Origin: PSRI01 sp041484195 | Lineage (GTDB): Bacteria; Bacteroidota; Bacteroidia; Chitinophagales; Chitinophagaceae | Length of the DNA: 56,492 bases | Direction of reading: 5' to 3' | NCBI GenBank assembly: GCA_041484195.1 | Contig: JBGPHC010000028.1 | Coordinates: 1-56,492, forward strand | Shown here: piece after piece, positions 33,474 to 43,368 of the stretch | Numbering within the stretch: the first letter of the stretch is position 1 | Layout: every line of letters starts with the position of its first letter | Made by a program: the position numbers and the translations under genes | Notes under the pieces: generated by a model | What the model was told of the DNA's origin: nothing | The model's database searches: none | Seen by the model: the letters and a program-made list of their open reading frames with translations, nothing else

Positions 33474-35852
33474 CTATTCACTTCTTAGAGAATTTACCGG
33501 GTTCGCCAATGCAGCCCTAATCGCCTGGAAACTGATACTCAATACCGTTATAAGAATGATTGATAAACCTGCGACTAGAAATACACCGGCTCCAATATGG
33601 ATGCGATAAGCGAATCGTTGCAGCCAATTATGCATTGACAACCACGATACCGGAAAGGCAATACACATAGCAGTTAAAACGAGCCTCAAAAAATCCTTTG
33701 ATAGCATCGCAGAAATATCTTTTACGGACGCACCAATTGCTTTTCTGATGCCAATTTCCTTTTGCCTTTTTTGCGCGGTGAATGCCGCAAGTCCGAATAA
33801 TCCCAGGCAGGAGATGAGTATAGCAAGGCCCGCAAAATATTTGGACAAAACAGCAACACGGTTTTCTGAGATATATAGCGCCTGGTATTCTTTATCCAGG
33901 AATTTGTATTCAAAAGCCAGGCCTTTATAAAAAGTTTCATAAGTTTTTTGGATTTGGCCGATAGTTTGTTTTTCTGTGCCCGCCTTTATTTTTACAATAA
34001 AGTTGGGCATGACAGGAAACATGCGGAAGAAGCAGGGTTTTATGGTTTGATATAAGGATTCAAAATTGAAATCCTTAACTACTCCCACAATCTGTTTTTT
34101 CATGCCCCAGAACTCAACTGTTTTGCCAATTGGGTCTTTCAATCCCATACTGTGTATCGCTGACTCATTAAATATGATTTCGTCCCGGGCATTGGCGTTG
34201 CTGGAAAAATAGCTTCCTTCCTTTATTTTAATTCCAACCGTATGCAGAAATCCCTTGCCCACTTCAAGATTGGCAAATGTGATATCCTTTGTTGGATCCT
34301 TTCCGGGCCAATTAAATCCGCCAATTGCTCCATGATCTCCTGTAAGATTATGATAATAGCTGCCCACACTTGTTACAGCGGGAATTTTTTCTAATTCGCT
34401 GGCAAAAGCATCCGCGGTACTCAGGTCCGTGGAGTCGGCCCCCAGGGGAATTCCAAAGTCAATGATATTTTCTCTGGTATAGCCAAGATTTTTTGTCTGC
34501 ATAAAATTTATTTGCCTGTAAACCGTGAGAACTGCGACTATGGCTATGGCAGAAAGCGTAAATTGGAAAATAACTAACCACTTTCTTATTCTTAATTCGC
34601 CGACTGAGGTGTTAAGTTTCCCTTTTAATACATTGGCGGGATTGAATCCTGAAATGTACAATGCAGGATAACTGCCCGCAATCAGGCCTGTGATAAATGT
34701 TACAATTAGAGCCGAAAGGATAATTGCAGGGCTGAATGTAAAGCTAAGCTCCTTACCTGTAATGGAATTAAATGCAGGAAGCAGAAGAATGATTAGTATA
34801 ATAGCCAGCATCAATGAAAACAGGCTCAATAGAATCGACTCTCCCAAATATTGCAGAACAAGAGTTGCTCTTCCCGCGCCTAATACTTTTTTAATACCCA
34901 CTTCTTTAATTCTGCGCGTGGCTTTTGCAGTAGAAAGGTTCATGAAATTGATACAGGCTATTGCCAAAATAAAAATGGCGATAATTGCAAATAGCCTTAC
35001 ATAGGAGATCCTCCCGCCTACGGGTACACCTTCATTATATTGGCCGTAGAGATACCCGTCTGAGAATTTTCTTGCAAACAATTCCTTCTCCGAATCTTTA
35101 TCCTTTGATTTTATAAAATCCTTGATCTTGGCGTTAAACCGGTCAATATCTGTTCCCTTTCTTATTATGACATAGGTACCCGGATCACTGTTTCCCCATT
35201 GCAACATGCCTGGCCGTTTTTCAACAAACAAGTCAAAATTTAAAAGAAGGTCAAATTGATTTGTGGCGTTTGGTGGATTCTTTTTAAAGATCCCTGAAAT
35301 AAGATAAGAGCCCTTAAACTCACCCTGATTCCAGTCGATTGTCTTGCCTATCACATTTTCCGTAGTGTGAAACAGCTTCATGGCAAGCTCATCGGATATT
35401 GCAATGGAATGTCGGTCCGTGGAAATGCTGTTTTTGTTGCCCTGTAAAAAGGGGCAGGTGAAAATGTTGAAATAATCCTTGCTGATGAATTGGCCACCGG
35501 CTTTGATATGGGTATCTCCAAAAGAAATAATGCCCTCGCTTCCGAACCATGAAGCAGGAACCACAGTGGCAGCCCATTCCACTTCCGGCATTTCAGAGGC
35601 CAGGGCATTTGCCAGCAGGCCGGAAGTATATTCCATTGTTTGGATGCCATTGTTTTCCTTCAGATTTTGCATGACCTGGTAAAGCTGCTCGTCTTTTTCA
35701 TTATACTTATCCATGTTCAACTCATTGTTGATCCATAACCAGATCAATATCGCGCAAGCTAAACCGGTAGATAAGCCCAAAAGATTCAGAAAGCTAAATT
35801 GGCGATCTCTCAAAAGGTTCCTCCATGCGATTTTGAAATAATTTTTGAACAT
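33474..35852 (-). CDS. P7, MacB/FtsX-type ABC permease
   Basis: 792 residues, of the P5/P11 subgroup (VPVGGRISYVRLFAIIAIF before TM2; FNWPGKDP in PCD2). Coupling motif 1 is RIKEVGIKKVLG (about 315), the only one with Lys for the first Arg of the RK pair; motif 2 is RQKEIGIRKAIG (about 696). TM1 is tryptophan-rich (LIWLWINNEL), a feature partly shared with P5 and P11. It starts 47 bases after the P8 stop... in the direction of transcription P8 precedes it, so cotranscription is likely. The 708-base region that follows its stop codon suggests that P7 ends a unit, although no terminator is obvious. The tail is NPVNSLRSE. Confidence 0.95.
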   Translation of the reverse strand: MFKNYFKIAWRNLLRDRQFSFLNLLGLSTGLACAILIWLWINNELNMDKYNEKDEQLYQVMQNLKENNGIQTMEYTSGLLANALASEMPEVEWAATVVPASWFGSEGIISFGDTHIKAGGQFISKDYFNIFTCPFLQGNKNSISTDRHSIAISDELAMKLFHTTENVIGKTIDWNQGEFKGSYLISGIFKKNPPNATNQFDLLLNFDLFVEKRPGMLQWGNSDPGTYVIIRKGTDIDRFNAKIKDFIKSKDKDSEKELFARKFSDGYLYGQYNEGVPVGGRISYVRLFAIIAIFILAIACINFMNLSTAKATRRIKEVGIKKVLGAGRATLVLQYLGESILLSLFSLMLAIILIILLLPAFNSITGKELSFTFSPAIILSALIVTFITGLIAGSYPALYISGFNPANVLKGKLNTSVGELRIRKWLVIFQFTLSAIAIVAVLTVYRQINFMQTKNLGYTRENIIDFGIPLGADSTDLSTADAFASELEKIPAVTSVGSYYHNLTGDHGAIGGFNWPGKDPTKDITFANLEVGKGFLHTVGIKIKEGSYFSSNANARDEIIFNESAIHSMGLKDPIGKTVEFWGMKKQIVGVVKDFNFESLYQTIKPCFFRMFPVMPNFIVKIKAGTEKQTIGQIQKTYETFYKGLAFEYKFLDKEYQALYISENRVAVLSKYFAGLAILISCLGLFGLAAFTAQKRQKEIGIRKAIGASVKDISAMLSKDFLRLVLTAMCIAFPVSWLSMHNWLQRFAYRIHIGAGVFLVAGLSIILITVLSISFQAIRAALANPVNSLRSE

Positions 35853-35899
35853 AGAAATGAATTGTAGAGCTTGATTTATTTTTTTCTATTTAAAACTCA

Positions 35900-38326
35900 C
35901 TATTCCGTTCTCAGACTCTTAACCGGATTTGCCAATGCCGCCCTGATGGCCTGGAAGCTGATGGTGAATAATGCGACCAGCGCTGCGACCGCTCCCGCCA
36001 CGATGAAAATCCACCATGATAAATTGATGCGATAGGCAAAATCCTGTAACCAGTTATGCATGGCATACCAGGCTATTGGAAAGGCGATGAGGGCGGAGAT
36101 GGCCACCAGTTTCATGAAATCCCTGGATAATAATGATACTATATTGCCTGTGCTGGCCCCCAACACTTTCCTGATTCCGATTTCTTTTATCCTTTGTGTG
36201 ATGGCAAAAGCCGATAATCCAAACAAACCCAGGCAGGCAATGAAGATCGCGATGCAGGAAAAAACAGTGAATATGACACTCTGTTTTTCTTCTGACCTGT
36301 ATAGTTTTTCAAAATTCTCGTCCAGGAAATTGTACTCGTAGGGGATATCGGGCAGGAATTTTTGCCAGGTGGCTTCCATAGTTGCAAGTGCCGCCGGAAT
36401 ACTGTTACCTGCTATTTTTATTGAAACCCTTCCATAGGAATTGGGGTTGGTGGGTACGAACAAAATCATTGGAGCAATTTTCTGGTGCATGCTTTCAAAG
36501 TGGAAATCATTGAACACGCCCACCAGTTTTCCCTTCCGACCTCCATATTCTATGTCCTTACCAATTGCATCTTCATTCGACTTCAGCCCCAGCACCTTTA
36601 CGGCAGCTTCGTTGACCAGGAATGCGCTGGTATCTGCACCGAATTCTCTTGAAAATCCTCTGCCTGCCAAAACTTTGATGCCATAAGTGGAAATGAAGTC
36701 CCGATCCACCCACACAAATTTGATATCCGCATTTGCCGGGGCCAGTGAGTCTCCACGATTGATCTTGGTTCCCATTTCATCGAGTAGCCTTCCTGTTGGG
36801 ATCCTGGATGAGCGACTTACATTCCTGATATTGCTGTTGGCGAGCATTTCATTCCGATACGCGTCAAATTTATCATCCAGGCCTCCATTATACGAAAGCG
36901 TTACAATATGTTCGCGGTCAAAGCCCAGGGATTCCTCCTGCATGAATCGGAGTTGCCTGAATACAACTGCCGTGCTGATGATCAGTACAATCGAAATGGC
37001 GAATTGAGCAGTGACCAGTACCTTCCTGAAAGAGATATTGGCGCCACCTGCTTTGAATAGGCCCTTCAGGACTTTTACAGGTTGAAAGGAGGATAGGAAT
37101 AAGGCAGGATAAATTCCCGACAGGAAACCGACAATGAATGGAGCAAGGCCGAATGCGAGCAATATCTTTGGACGCAGCAGGATGCTGATAGAAAGTGGTT
37201 GCCCGGTGATCTTATTTAGCCAGGGCAATATCAGCCAGGTCAATCCCAGCGCCAATATCATGGCCATCCAGGAAACGATGATGGACTCGCTGAGGAACTG
37301 TGTTATTATTTCTTTACGTTGCGCGCCAATCGTTTTCCTGATGCCTATTTCCCTGGCGCGCAAGGCCGACCGCGCCGTGGACAGGTTCATATAATTGATA
37401 CAGGCTATCAGGAGTATGAAAAGAGCTATGGCCGAGAATATATACACTCTTTTGATATCTCCATTTTCTTCTGCCTCGTAGTCCAGGTGGGAACGGAGAT
37501 GGATATCGGTCAGTTTTTGGAGGTTCAATGCAGTTCCATCGGAAGTCTTAAACTTGCCATCATCTTCATGCATATACCGGTCCAGGAATGCAGGGAACTG
37601 AGCTTCCATTTTCCGGGGATCGAAATGATCCGGTACCAGGATATAAGTGAAGAAGGAATTATTCCCCCAATTAGTGCGCAGATTTTCTTCGCCATATACG
37701 GCGGAGTCCTTCAGCGTATTGAATGAGATCATGATGGCCGGATGAAAATGCGAATTGGCGGGGAGGGCTTTGTAAATGCCAGTCACTTTTAGGTTGAATT
37801 GGTTGTTGGCCTTAATGACCTTATTCATCGGATCTTCGTTACCGAAATACTTTTTTGCCATTTCCTCGCTGAGCATTACGCTGTATGGATCATGCAGGGC
37901 CTTGGCGGGATTACCTTGTAGCACGTCCACATCAAATACATCGAAGAAATGCTCATCAACAAAAAATACGCCCTGTTCATTGAATTTCTTTTCCTCATAT
38001 CGCATAGGAACAGGACTGAAATCTATTAACCTGGTAATTTGCCTGATATCTTGAAAATCATGTTTCAGCAATGGCGCGAAAGGCGGTGCAATCGTTCCAA
38101 GATTCAAGGTAGTGGCTCTGGTCTGGGGATTTCTGAACAGCCGTGTAACGCGGTAGATATTATTAGCGTTCCTGTTGTATTTGTCAAAACTCAATTCGTT
38201 CAGTATATAAGCCAGGATAAGAAAACAGCAGGTAAGGCCTACGGTGAGGCCGAACAAATTGATGAATGAAATGAAACTGTATTTCATCAGGTTCCTGAAT
38301 GCGATCTTGAAATAATTCCTGAACAT
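35900..38326 (-). CDS. P8, MacB/FtsX-type ABC permease
   Basis: 808 residues. Of the DIHLxS type: QKLTDIHLRSHLDYEAEENG, then TM2 LLIACINYMNLSTARSAL. Coupling motif 1 RAREIGIRKTIG (about 325), motif 2 RIKEIGIRKVLG (about 712). PCD1 contains NLGTIAPPFAPLLKHDF and PCD2 contains NRGDSLAPANADIKFVWVD. The tail is NPVKSLRTE; P8 to P11 all end in LRTE where P1-P7 end in LRSE, which hints that this block arose by local duplication. Gaps to P9 and P7 are 47 bases each. Confidence 0.95.
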   Translation of the reverse strand: MFRNYFKIAFRNLMKYSFISFINLFGLTVGLTCCFLILAYILNELSFDKYNRNANNIYRVTRLFRNPQTRATTLNLGTIAPPFAPLLKHDFQDIRQITRLIDFSPVPMRYEEKKFNEQGVFFVDEHFFDVFDVDVLQGNPAKALHDPYSVMLSEEMAKKYFGNEDPMNKVIKANNQFNLKVTGIYKALPANSHFHPAIMISFNTLKDSAVYGEENLRTNWGNNSFFTYILVPDHFDPRKMEAQFPAFLDRYMHEDDGKFKTSDGTALNLQKLTDIHLRSHLDYEAEENGDIKRVYIFSAIALFILLIACINYMNLSTARSALRAREIGIRKTIGAQRKEIITQFLSESIIVSWMAMILALGLTWLILPWLNKITGQPLSISILLRPKILLAFGLAPFIVGFLSGIYPALFLSSFQPVKVLKGLFKAGGANISFRKVLVTAQFAISIVLIISTAVVFRQLRFMQEESLGFDREHIVTLSYNGGLDDKFDAYRNEMLANSNIRNVSRSSRIPTGRLLDEMGTKINRGDSLAPANADIKFVWVDRDFISTYGIKVLAGRGFSREFGADTSAFLVNEAAVKVLGLKSNEDAIGKDIEYGGRKGKLVGVFNDFHFESMHQKIAPMILFVPTNPNSYGRVSIKIAGNSIPAALATMEATWQKFLPDIPYEYNFLDENFEKLYRSEEKQSVIFTVFSCIAIFIACLGLFGLSAFAITQRIKEIGIRKVLGASTGNIVSLLSRDFMKLVAISALIAFPIAWYAMHNWLQDFAYRINLSWWIFIVAGAVAALVALFTISFQAIRAALANPVKSLRTE

Positions 38327-38373
38327 GGTTGAGAATTTTTAATACGGCTATATCTGACCGATTTAATTGTTCA

Positions 38374-40779
38374 TCATTCAGTTCTAAGGGATTCCACAGG
38401 ATTGGCGACTGCTGCTTTGATGGCTTGAAAACTTACGGTAATCAGAGCTATCAGCATTGCCGCAATGCCCGACATCACAAATACCCACCAACTTATATTG
38501 ATTCTAAAAGCAAAATCGCGCAACCACTTGTTCACCGCGAACCAGGCGATGGGCCATGCAATGAGATTCGCGATCAGTACGAGTCTTAAGAAATCTCTTG
38601 AAAGCAGGGATACTACGCTTTGAACCGTGGCCCCCATTACCCTGCGGATTCCCACTTCCTTAATCCTTTTTTCGGCGGAAAAAGAAGCCAGCCCAAACAA
38701 TCCCAGGCATGAAATGATAATGGACAGGCCAGCCAATGCTGCCACGAATTTGCTCACCTGGGTATCAGCCATGTATAATTCCGTGAAGTGCTCGTCCAGG
38801 AATTGATATTCGAATGGATGATCGGGGAATTCTTTCTTCCAGGCGGCTTCAACAAATGCAATTGCTTCTTTGGGTTTGTTTCCATTGATCTTTACTGACA
38901 TTTCACTATAGCCCCATTGGCTTTGATTAAAGAGGAACATGGTTTCGATCTTATAATGAAGGGAATTGAAATTGAAATCCCTGGCGATCCCAACAATGGT
39001 GCCGAGAGAATCTTTGATCCTGAAACCAAAATTCTTACCGATCACGGACGTCAAAGGAAGTTTGGGATGATCCCTGAGTAATTCCCTGGCCAGGGATTCA
39101 TTAATAATATATTCTTTACCGTTGCCGGTCTGATCCTTCGAAAAATTCCTTCCGGCTACAATGGGGATTTTATATAGGTCGAGATAATCCGGATCCACAA
39201 TCAGGCGGGTTGAGGTCAATTGGCGCAGGGGCCCATCTCCCTGGAATTCAATACCAGATTGATCAAGATGGCTTCCCAAAAGGTCCTGCGCACCGGTGAC
39301 GGAACTTACCAGGCTGCTGTTCAGGATATCCTGTTTCAAAACACTGAATTTTCTTGAAGTGACCCCGTCAAGTGGAATATTCAGAACCTGATCCCGGTTG
39401 AATCCTGTATCCCTGTTTTGCATGTACTGCAATTGCCTGACGGCAAAAATGGTGGCGATGATCAGAAATATGGCGCTCGTGAACTGTCCCACCACGAGTA
39501 TATTCCGAAGTAACCCTTTGTTCCTGCCTGTTTGTACGGACCCTTTCAACACTTTCACGGGTTGGAATGATGAAAGATAGGCTGCAGGATAAAGGCCAGA
39601 CACGAGTCCCACGAGTATGGTGCCTAAAATTATAAATATCAGTTCCGCGTTTCTGAAAGAAGGAAAATGCAGTTCTCTTTGGCTCAATGCATTTACATAA
39701 TGCAAAGAAAGCTTTACGAAGATCAAGCCGATCAACAATGCAAGGAGGGAGATCATCACAGACTCCCCGATAAACTGGCCGGCCAATTGCCCTCCCGATG
39801 CACCGATCGATTTTCTTATTCCCACTTCCCTGGCTCTTTCTGCAGACCTGGCCGTGGAAAGATTCATGAAATTTACACAGGCGATTATGAGTACTATCAG
39901 CCCGATGATGGAGAAAATATTAGTGTATTTCCTGTCGAATTTTTGATAGTTAATATAGTCAAGGCCTATATCCGCGGCATTGGCATGGACTTCTTTCAAT
40001 GGAAGCAGGAATAGTTCATAGTGCTTCCAATTTTCGTTCGTGGCCATGTATTTTTTGAGATAGGCCGGAAATTTCTTTTCCAGATCCCTGACATTAGTAT
40101 TGCGCGCCAATTCAAAATAGGTATCCAGCCAATTGCCTCCCCATCCGTTCATCCAATCTGGTTTGTAGATTGTATTAAATGAGAATAGCCCATCAAATTG
40201 TAGCTGTGAATTGCCAGTTGGGTCTTGCAATACGGCAGTCACCGTGAAATTCAGAGTGTCTTCGCCATAGTGGGTCACTGTTTTTCCAAGAGGGTCTTCA
40301 TGGCCAAATAACTTTTCTGCGCTGGAGGCGGTTAGAACAGCAGAATTTGGCTTTTGAAGAGCCGTTGCCCTATCTCCTTTAAGGAGTTTGAAGTCGAAAA
40401 TCTGCAGGAAAGTGGAGTCCACGAAAAACATCTGCGGCAAAAAAATCCGTTTTGCAGCGTAGGTCATCTGCACTTTATTCATCCAATTGATCCTGGTATA
40501 ATTCTTAATTTCAGGAAATTCAGCTTTCATGGTGGGGCCCATCGGGAACATGGAGAGCGCCACTTTTTGGGAGGCCACCATCCCTTCAAATTTCTGGACT
40601 TCATTCAGTCGGTATATATTTTTCTTATGGATCCCATCGAAACTTGATTCATATAAAACAAAAAGCATGATGATGATGCATGCAGCCATACCAATGGCAA
40701 GTCCGATGACGTTGATCAGCGAAAAAGTCTTATTCTTCCATAGATTTCGCCAAGCGGTCTTGAAATAATTTCTGAGCAT
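38374..40779 (-). CDS. P9, MacB/FtsX-type ABC permease
   Basis: 801 residues from the ATG at 40777-40779 (MLRNYFKTAWRN); a longer frame would need a TTG and adds 12 residues that no paralogue has. Coupling motif 1 RAREVGIRKSIGASGGQL (about 317); motif 2 RIKEVGIRRVMG (about 705), the only one with Arg-Arg in place of Arg-Lys. The loop before TM2 is LPLKEVHANAADIG, a divergent DIHLxS. PCD2 ends with GIARDFNFNSL. TM2 reads LIIACVNFMNLSTARSAE. The tail is NPVESLRTE. Gap to P10 is 50 bases. Confidence 0.95.
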   Translation of the reverse strand: MLRNYFKTAWRNLWKNKTFSLINVIGLAIGMAACIIIMLFVLYESSFDGIHKKNIYRLNEVQKFEGMVASQKVALSMFPMGPTMKAEFPEIKNYTRINWMNKVQMTYAAKRIFLPQMFFVDSTFLQIFDFKLLKGDRATALQKPNSAVLTASSAEKLFGHEDPLGKTVTHYGEDTLNFTVTAVLQDPTGNSQLQFDGLFSFNTIYKPDWMNGWGGNWLDTYFELARNTNVRDLEKKFPAYLKKYMATNENWKHYELFLLPLKEVHANAADIGLDYINYQKFDRKYTNIFSIIGLIVLIIACVNFMNLSTARSAERAREVGIRKSIGASGGQLAGQFIGESVMISLLALLIGLIFVKLSLHYVNALSQRELHFPSFRNAELIFIILGTILVGLVSGLYPAAYLSSFQPVKVLKGSVQTGRNKGLLRNILVVGQFTSAIFLIIATIFAVRQLQYMQNRDTGFNRDQVLNIPLDGVTSRKFSVLKQDILNSSLVSSVTGAQDLLGSHLDQSGIEFQGDGPLRQLTSTRLIVDPDYLDLYKIPIVAGRNFSKDQTGNGKEYIINESLARELLRDHPKLPLTSVIGKNFGFRIKDSLGTIVGIARDFNFNSLHYKIETMFLFNQSQWGYSEMSVKINGNKPKEAIAFVEAAWKKEFPDHPFEYQFLDEHFTELYMADTQVSKFVAALAGLSIIISCLGLFGLASFSAEKRIKEVGIRRVMGATVQSVVSLLSRDFLRLVLIANLIAWPIAWFAVNKWLRDFAFRINISWWVFVMSGIAAMLIALITVSFQAIKAAVANPVESLRTE

Positions 40780-40829
40780 GACTTGAGATATTTTAACGTG
40801 GTTATAAATTCTCAATTAGTTTTCACTCA

Positions 40830-43292
40830 TCATTCCGTTCTCAAGGATTTCACAGGATTGGCCAATGCTGCCCTGATTGCCTGGAAACTGATGGTTCCCA
40901 GTGCGACCAATATTGCCAATAATCCAGCGGCCAGAAATATCCACCAACTGATATGGATCCTGTAAGCAAAATCCTGTAGCCAGCTATGCATCACTAACCA
41001 GGCTACGGGAGAGGCTATGAAGAAAGCAATGATCACGAGACGGATAAAATCCCTGGACAAAAGCATCACGATATTCCCCACTGAAGCACCCAGCACTTTT
41101 CTCACTCCAATCTCTTTGGTGCGCTGGGTAGTCGCGAACAAAGACAATCCCAAAAGGCCCAGGCAGGCGATGAATATGGCAAAACCGGCAAATAGCGCGA
41201 AGACTTTTCCAAACAATTGGTCATTGGAATATTGTTCATTGAATTTATCATCAAGGAAATAATAGTCAAATAGATTTCCGGGAAAGAAACTCTCATATGT
41301 TTTTCTGATGGTTCCGATGGTTGCGCCCAAATCCCTGGTATCCACTTTTACAGAAATGGGACTATAAGTACTGTAAGCAGGCCTGAAAATGGTTGGCTCT
41401 ATTGGATACCGAAGTGATTTTTGATGAAAATCCCCGACCACTCCAATGATGTCCCATTGACGTGTATCGCCCATATAAATGGTCTTGCCTATGGCATCAT
41501 CGGGAGACTTAAATCCAAGGAGTTTAATGGTACTTTCATTGACGATGATATTGCGCAGTTTTTCCCAATCAGGATTATAGTCTGTGGCAGCGAAATTTCT
41601 TCCGGCGAGCAATTTCATTTCATACAAATCAATGAAATCTCCGCTCACTGAATTACTGCGTACAGTAAAGTGCACATTATCCGCAGCGCCTGCTCGTCTC
41701 ACATTGAAATTCCTGCCCAACTCGTCACCGGCGACCCTGTTTGAATTAGCCGCACCCTTAACATGGGGAATTTTCTTCAATTCTGCCATCAGGCTATTTT
41801 CTTTTCCTATGAATGTGGAATCCCAACCTGTAAGTACGGGTGGTTTGATGATGAGCATTTGTGAAATGTTGAATCCAAGACTTTGCTCGTTCACAAATTT
41901 TATTTGCCTGTACACTACGAAAGATCCAATGATGAGCGCGACCGTAGTGGCAAACTGCCCTACCACCAAGGTTTTTCGCAAGAGGATGCCCTTTGTGGAT
42001 CTCGTGTATTTTCCTTTCAGTACAAGTACCGGTTTGAAGGCCGACAGAACGAAAGCGGGATAGAAGCCTGAAATAATAATTCCTGCCCCGAGTAATATGA
42101 AGAATGCGGTGACAATGCTAAATCCTTCATTGCCATTTTGAAATAGATGTGAAAGTGAAAGTTCGTGTTTGATCAGGCGATTAAAGCTTCCCTGGGAAAG
42201 CAAGACAATGGAAATGGCAACCGAAAAGGCCAACAGGTTCAACAATAGTGATTCTGCAAGAAATTGACGGATCAATTGATTTCTGGTAGCTCCGGACACT
42301 TTTCTTACTCCTACTTCCCTAGCTCTTTCCAATGACTTGGCCGTGGTGAGATTTACGTAATTCACCCATGCAATAATAATGATCAACCCCGCGATTATCA
42401 GCAGGCCCCAGACAACGGTGGCGCTACCGGTTTTTCCAATTTCATATTCAAAATCAGAATAGAGATGCGATTTGAGGACCGGCTGCAGGTAAAATTTTTC
42501 CACGCTGCCTGAAACCTTATTTCCCTGGAAATGGCGCTCGCTGAAAGCCGGGAATTTTGCTTCGAGTGTCTTGTAATTGGTACCAGGTTTTAACTGAATA
42601 TAATGCCAGAAATCTGAGTCTTTGAAATCATAGTCCGCCTCTTTCCAGGGATTGCTGCCGCTATAAAGAGAAACATAGGATATCACAAAATCAAATTGCA
42701 AATGCGAATTCTCGGTAACATCTCTAAAGATGCCTGTTATCTTATACGGGAGAGAATCGCGTTCAACTACAATCGCTTTTCCAACCAATGTTGCTAATTG
42801 GTCATCCTTAATGCCGAATATTTTTTTTGCCAGACTTTGGGAAATGATGACCGTTACTGGCTCTTTCAGGGCAGTTGACGGATCTCCTGCCAGAAGAGGG
42901 TAGTCGAATATCGAGAGAAAGGAGGGTTCTGCAGCTATTCCATTTTGTTCGCCTATTTTTTTCTCGTTGTATGTAATTATGGGTTGTCCCAGAGGCTCCA
43001 CCCTGGTATAATCGACAATTTCGGGGAAATCATTTTTCATCGCCTTTCCAATGGCGCTATAAGTGATTGTTCCGTGTTGGATCATTTTACCGTTTTGATA
43101 GCGATCATTGAATACACGGTAAACATCTTTTCCATTTTTATTGAACCGGTCATAGCTAAATTCAAAACTGACATACTGCAATATGAGCAGGCAGGCAGCC
43201 ATGCCAATTGATAAGCCAGCGATATTGATGAGAGAAAAGACTTTATTCTTCATCAAATTTCGCCACGCGATCTTGAAATAATTTCGGAGCAT
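40830..43292 (-). CDS. P10, MacB/FtsX-type ABC permease
   Basis: 820 residues, the longest member, with the longest stretch between coupling motifs. TM2 is unusual: IIIIAWVNYVNLTTAKSLE, with Trp where the others have Cys, and coupling motif 1 is RAREVGVRKVSG (about 325), with Ser for Leu. Motif 2 is RTKEIGVRKVLG (about 724), and TM6 reads CLGLLGL, as in P2. The loop before TM2 (QPVLKSHLYSDFEYEIG) is a DIHLxS variant. PCD2 contains NFNVRRAGAADNVHFTVRSN. The tail is NPVKSLRTE. Gap to P11 is 76 bases. Confidence 0.95.
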   Translation of the reverse strand: MLRNYFKIAWRNLMKNKVFSLINIAGLSIGMAACLLILQYVSFEFSYDRFNKNGKDVYRVFNDRYQNGKMIQHGTITYSAIGKAMKNDFPEIVDYTRVEPLGQPIITYNEKKIGEQNGIAAEPSFLSIFDYPLLAGDPSTALKEPVTVIISQSLAKKIFGIKDDQLATLVGKAIVVERDSLPYKITGIFRDVTENSHLQFDFVISYVSLYSGSNPWKEADYDFKDSDFWHYIQLKPGTNYKTLEAKFPAFSERHFQGNKVSGSVEKFYLQPVLKSHLYSDFEYEIGKTGSATVVWGLLIIAGLIIIIAWVNYVNLTTAKSLERAREVGVRKVSGATRNQLIRQFLAESLLLNLLAFSVAISIVLLSQGSFNRLIKHELSLSHLFQNGNEGFSIVTAFFILLGAGIIISGFYPAFVLSAFKPVLVLKGKYTRSTKGILLRKTLVVGQFATTVALIIGSFVVYRQIKFVNEQSLGFNISQMLIIKPPVLTGWDSTFIGKENSLMAELKKIPHVKGAANSNRVAGDELGRNFNVRRAGAADNVHFTVRSNSVSGDFIDLYEMKLLAGRNFAATDYNPDWEKLRNIIVNESTIKLLGFKSPDDAIGKTIYMGDTRQWDIIGVVGDFHQKSLRYPIEPTIFRPAYSTYSPISVKVDTRDLGATIGTIRKTYESFFPGNLFDYYFLDDKFNEQYSNDQLFGKVFALFAGFAIFIACLGLLGLSLFATTQRTKEIGVRKVLGASVGNIVMLLSRDFIRLVIIAFFIASPVAWLVMHSWLQDFAYRIHISWWIFLAAGLLAILVALGTISFQAIRAALANPVKSLRTE

Positions 43293-43368
43293 TTTGGATT
43301 GTTTTAAAATTTGATCCCTTATTGCTTCATTGTCAAACAGACCTCAGCCAGATTCAAATTCTCAAATC

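Noticed and set aside
38374..40815. TTG-initiated longer forms of P9, P13 and P14
   Set aside because: The extra residues are absent from paralogues, and each has an ATG giving the standard N-Y-F-K start.
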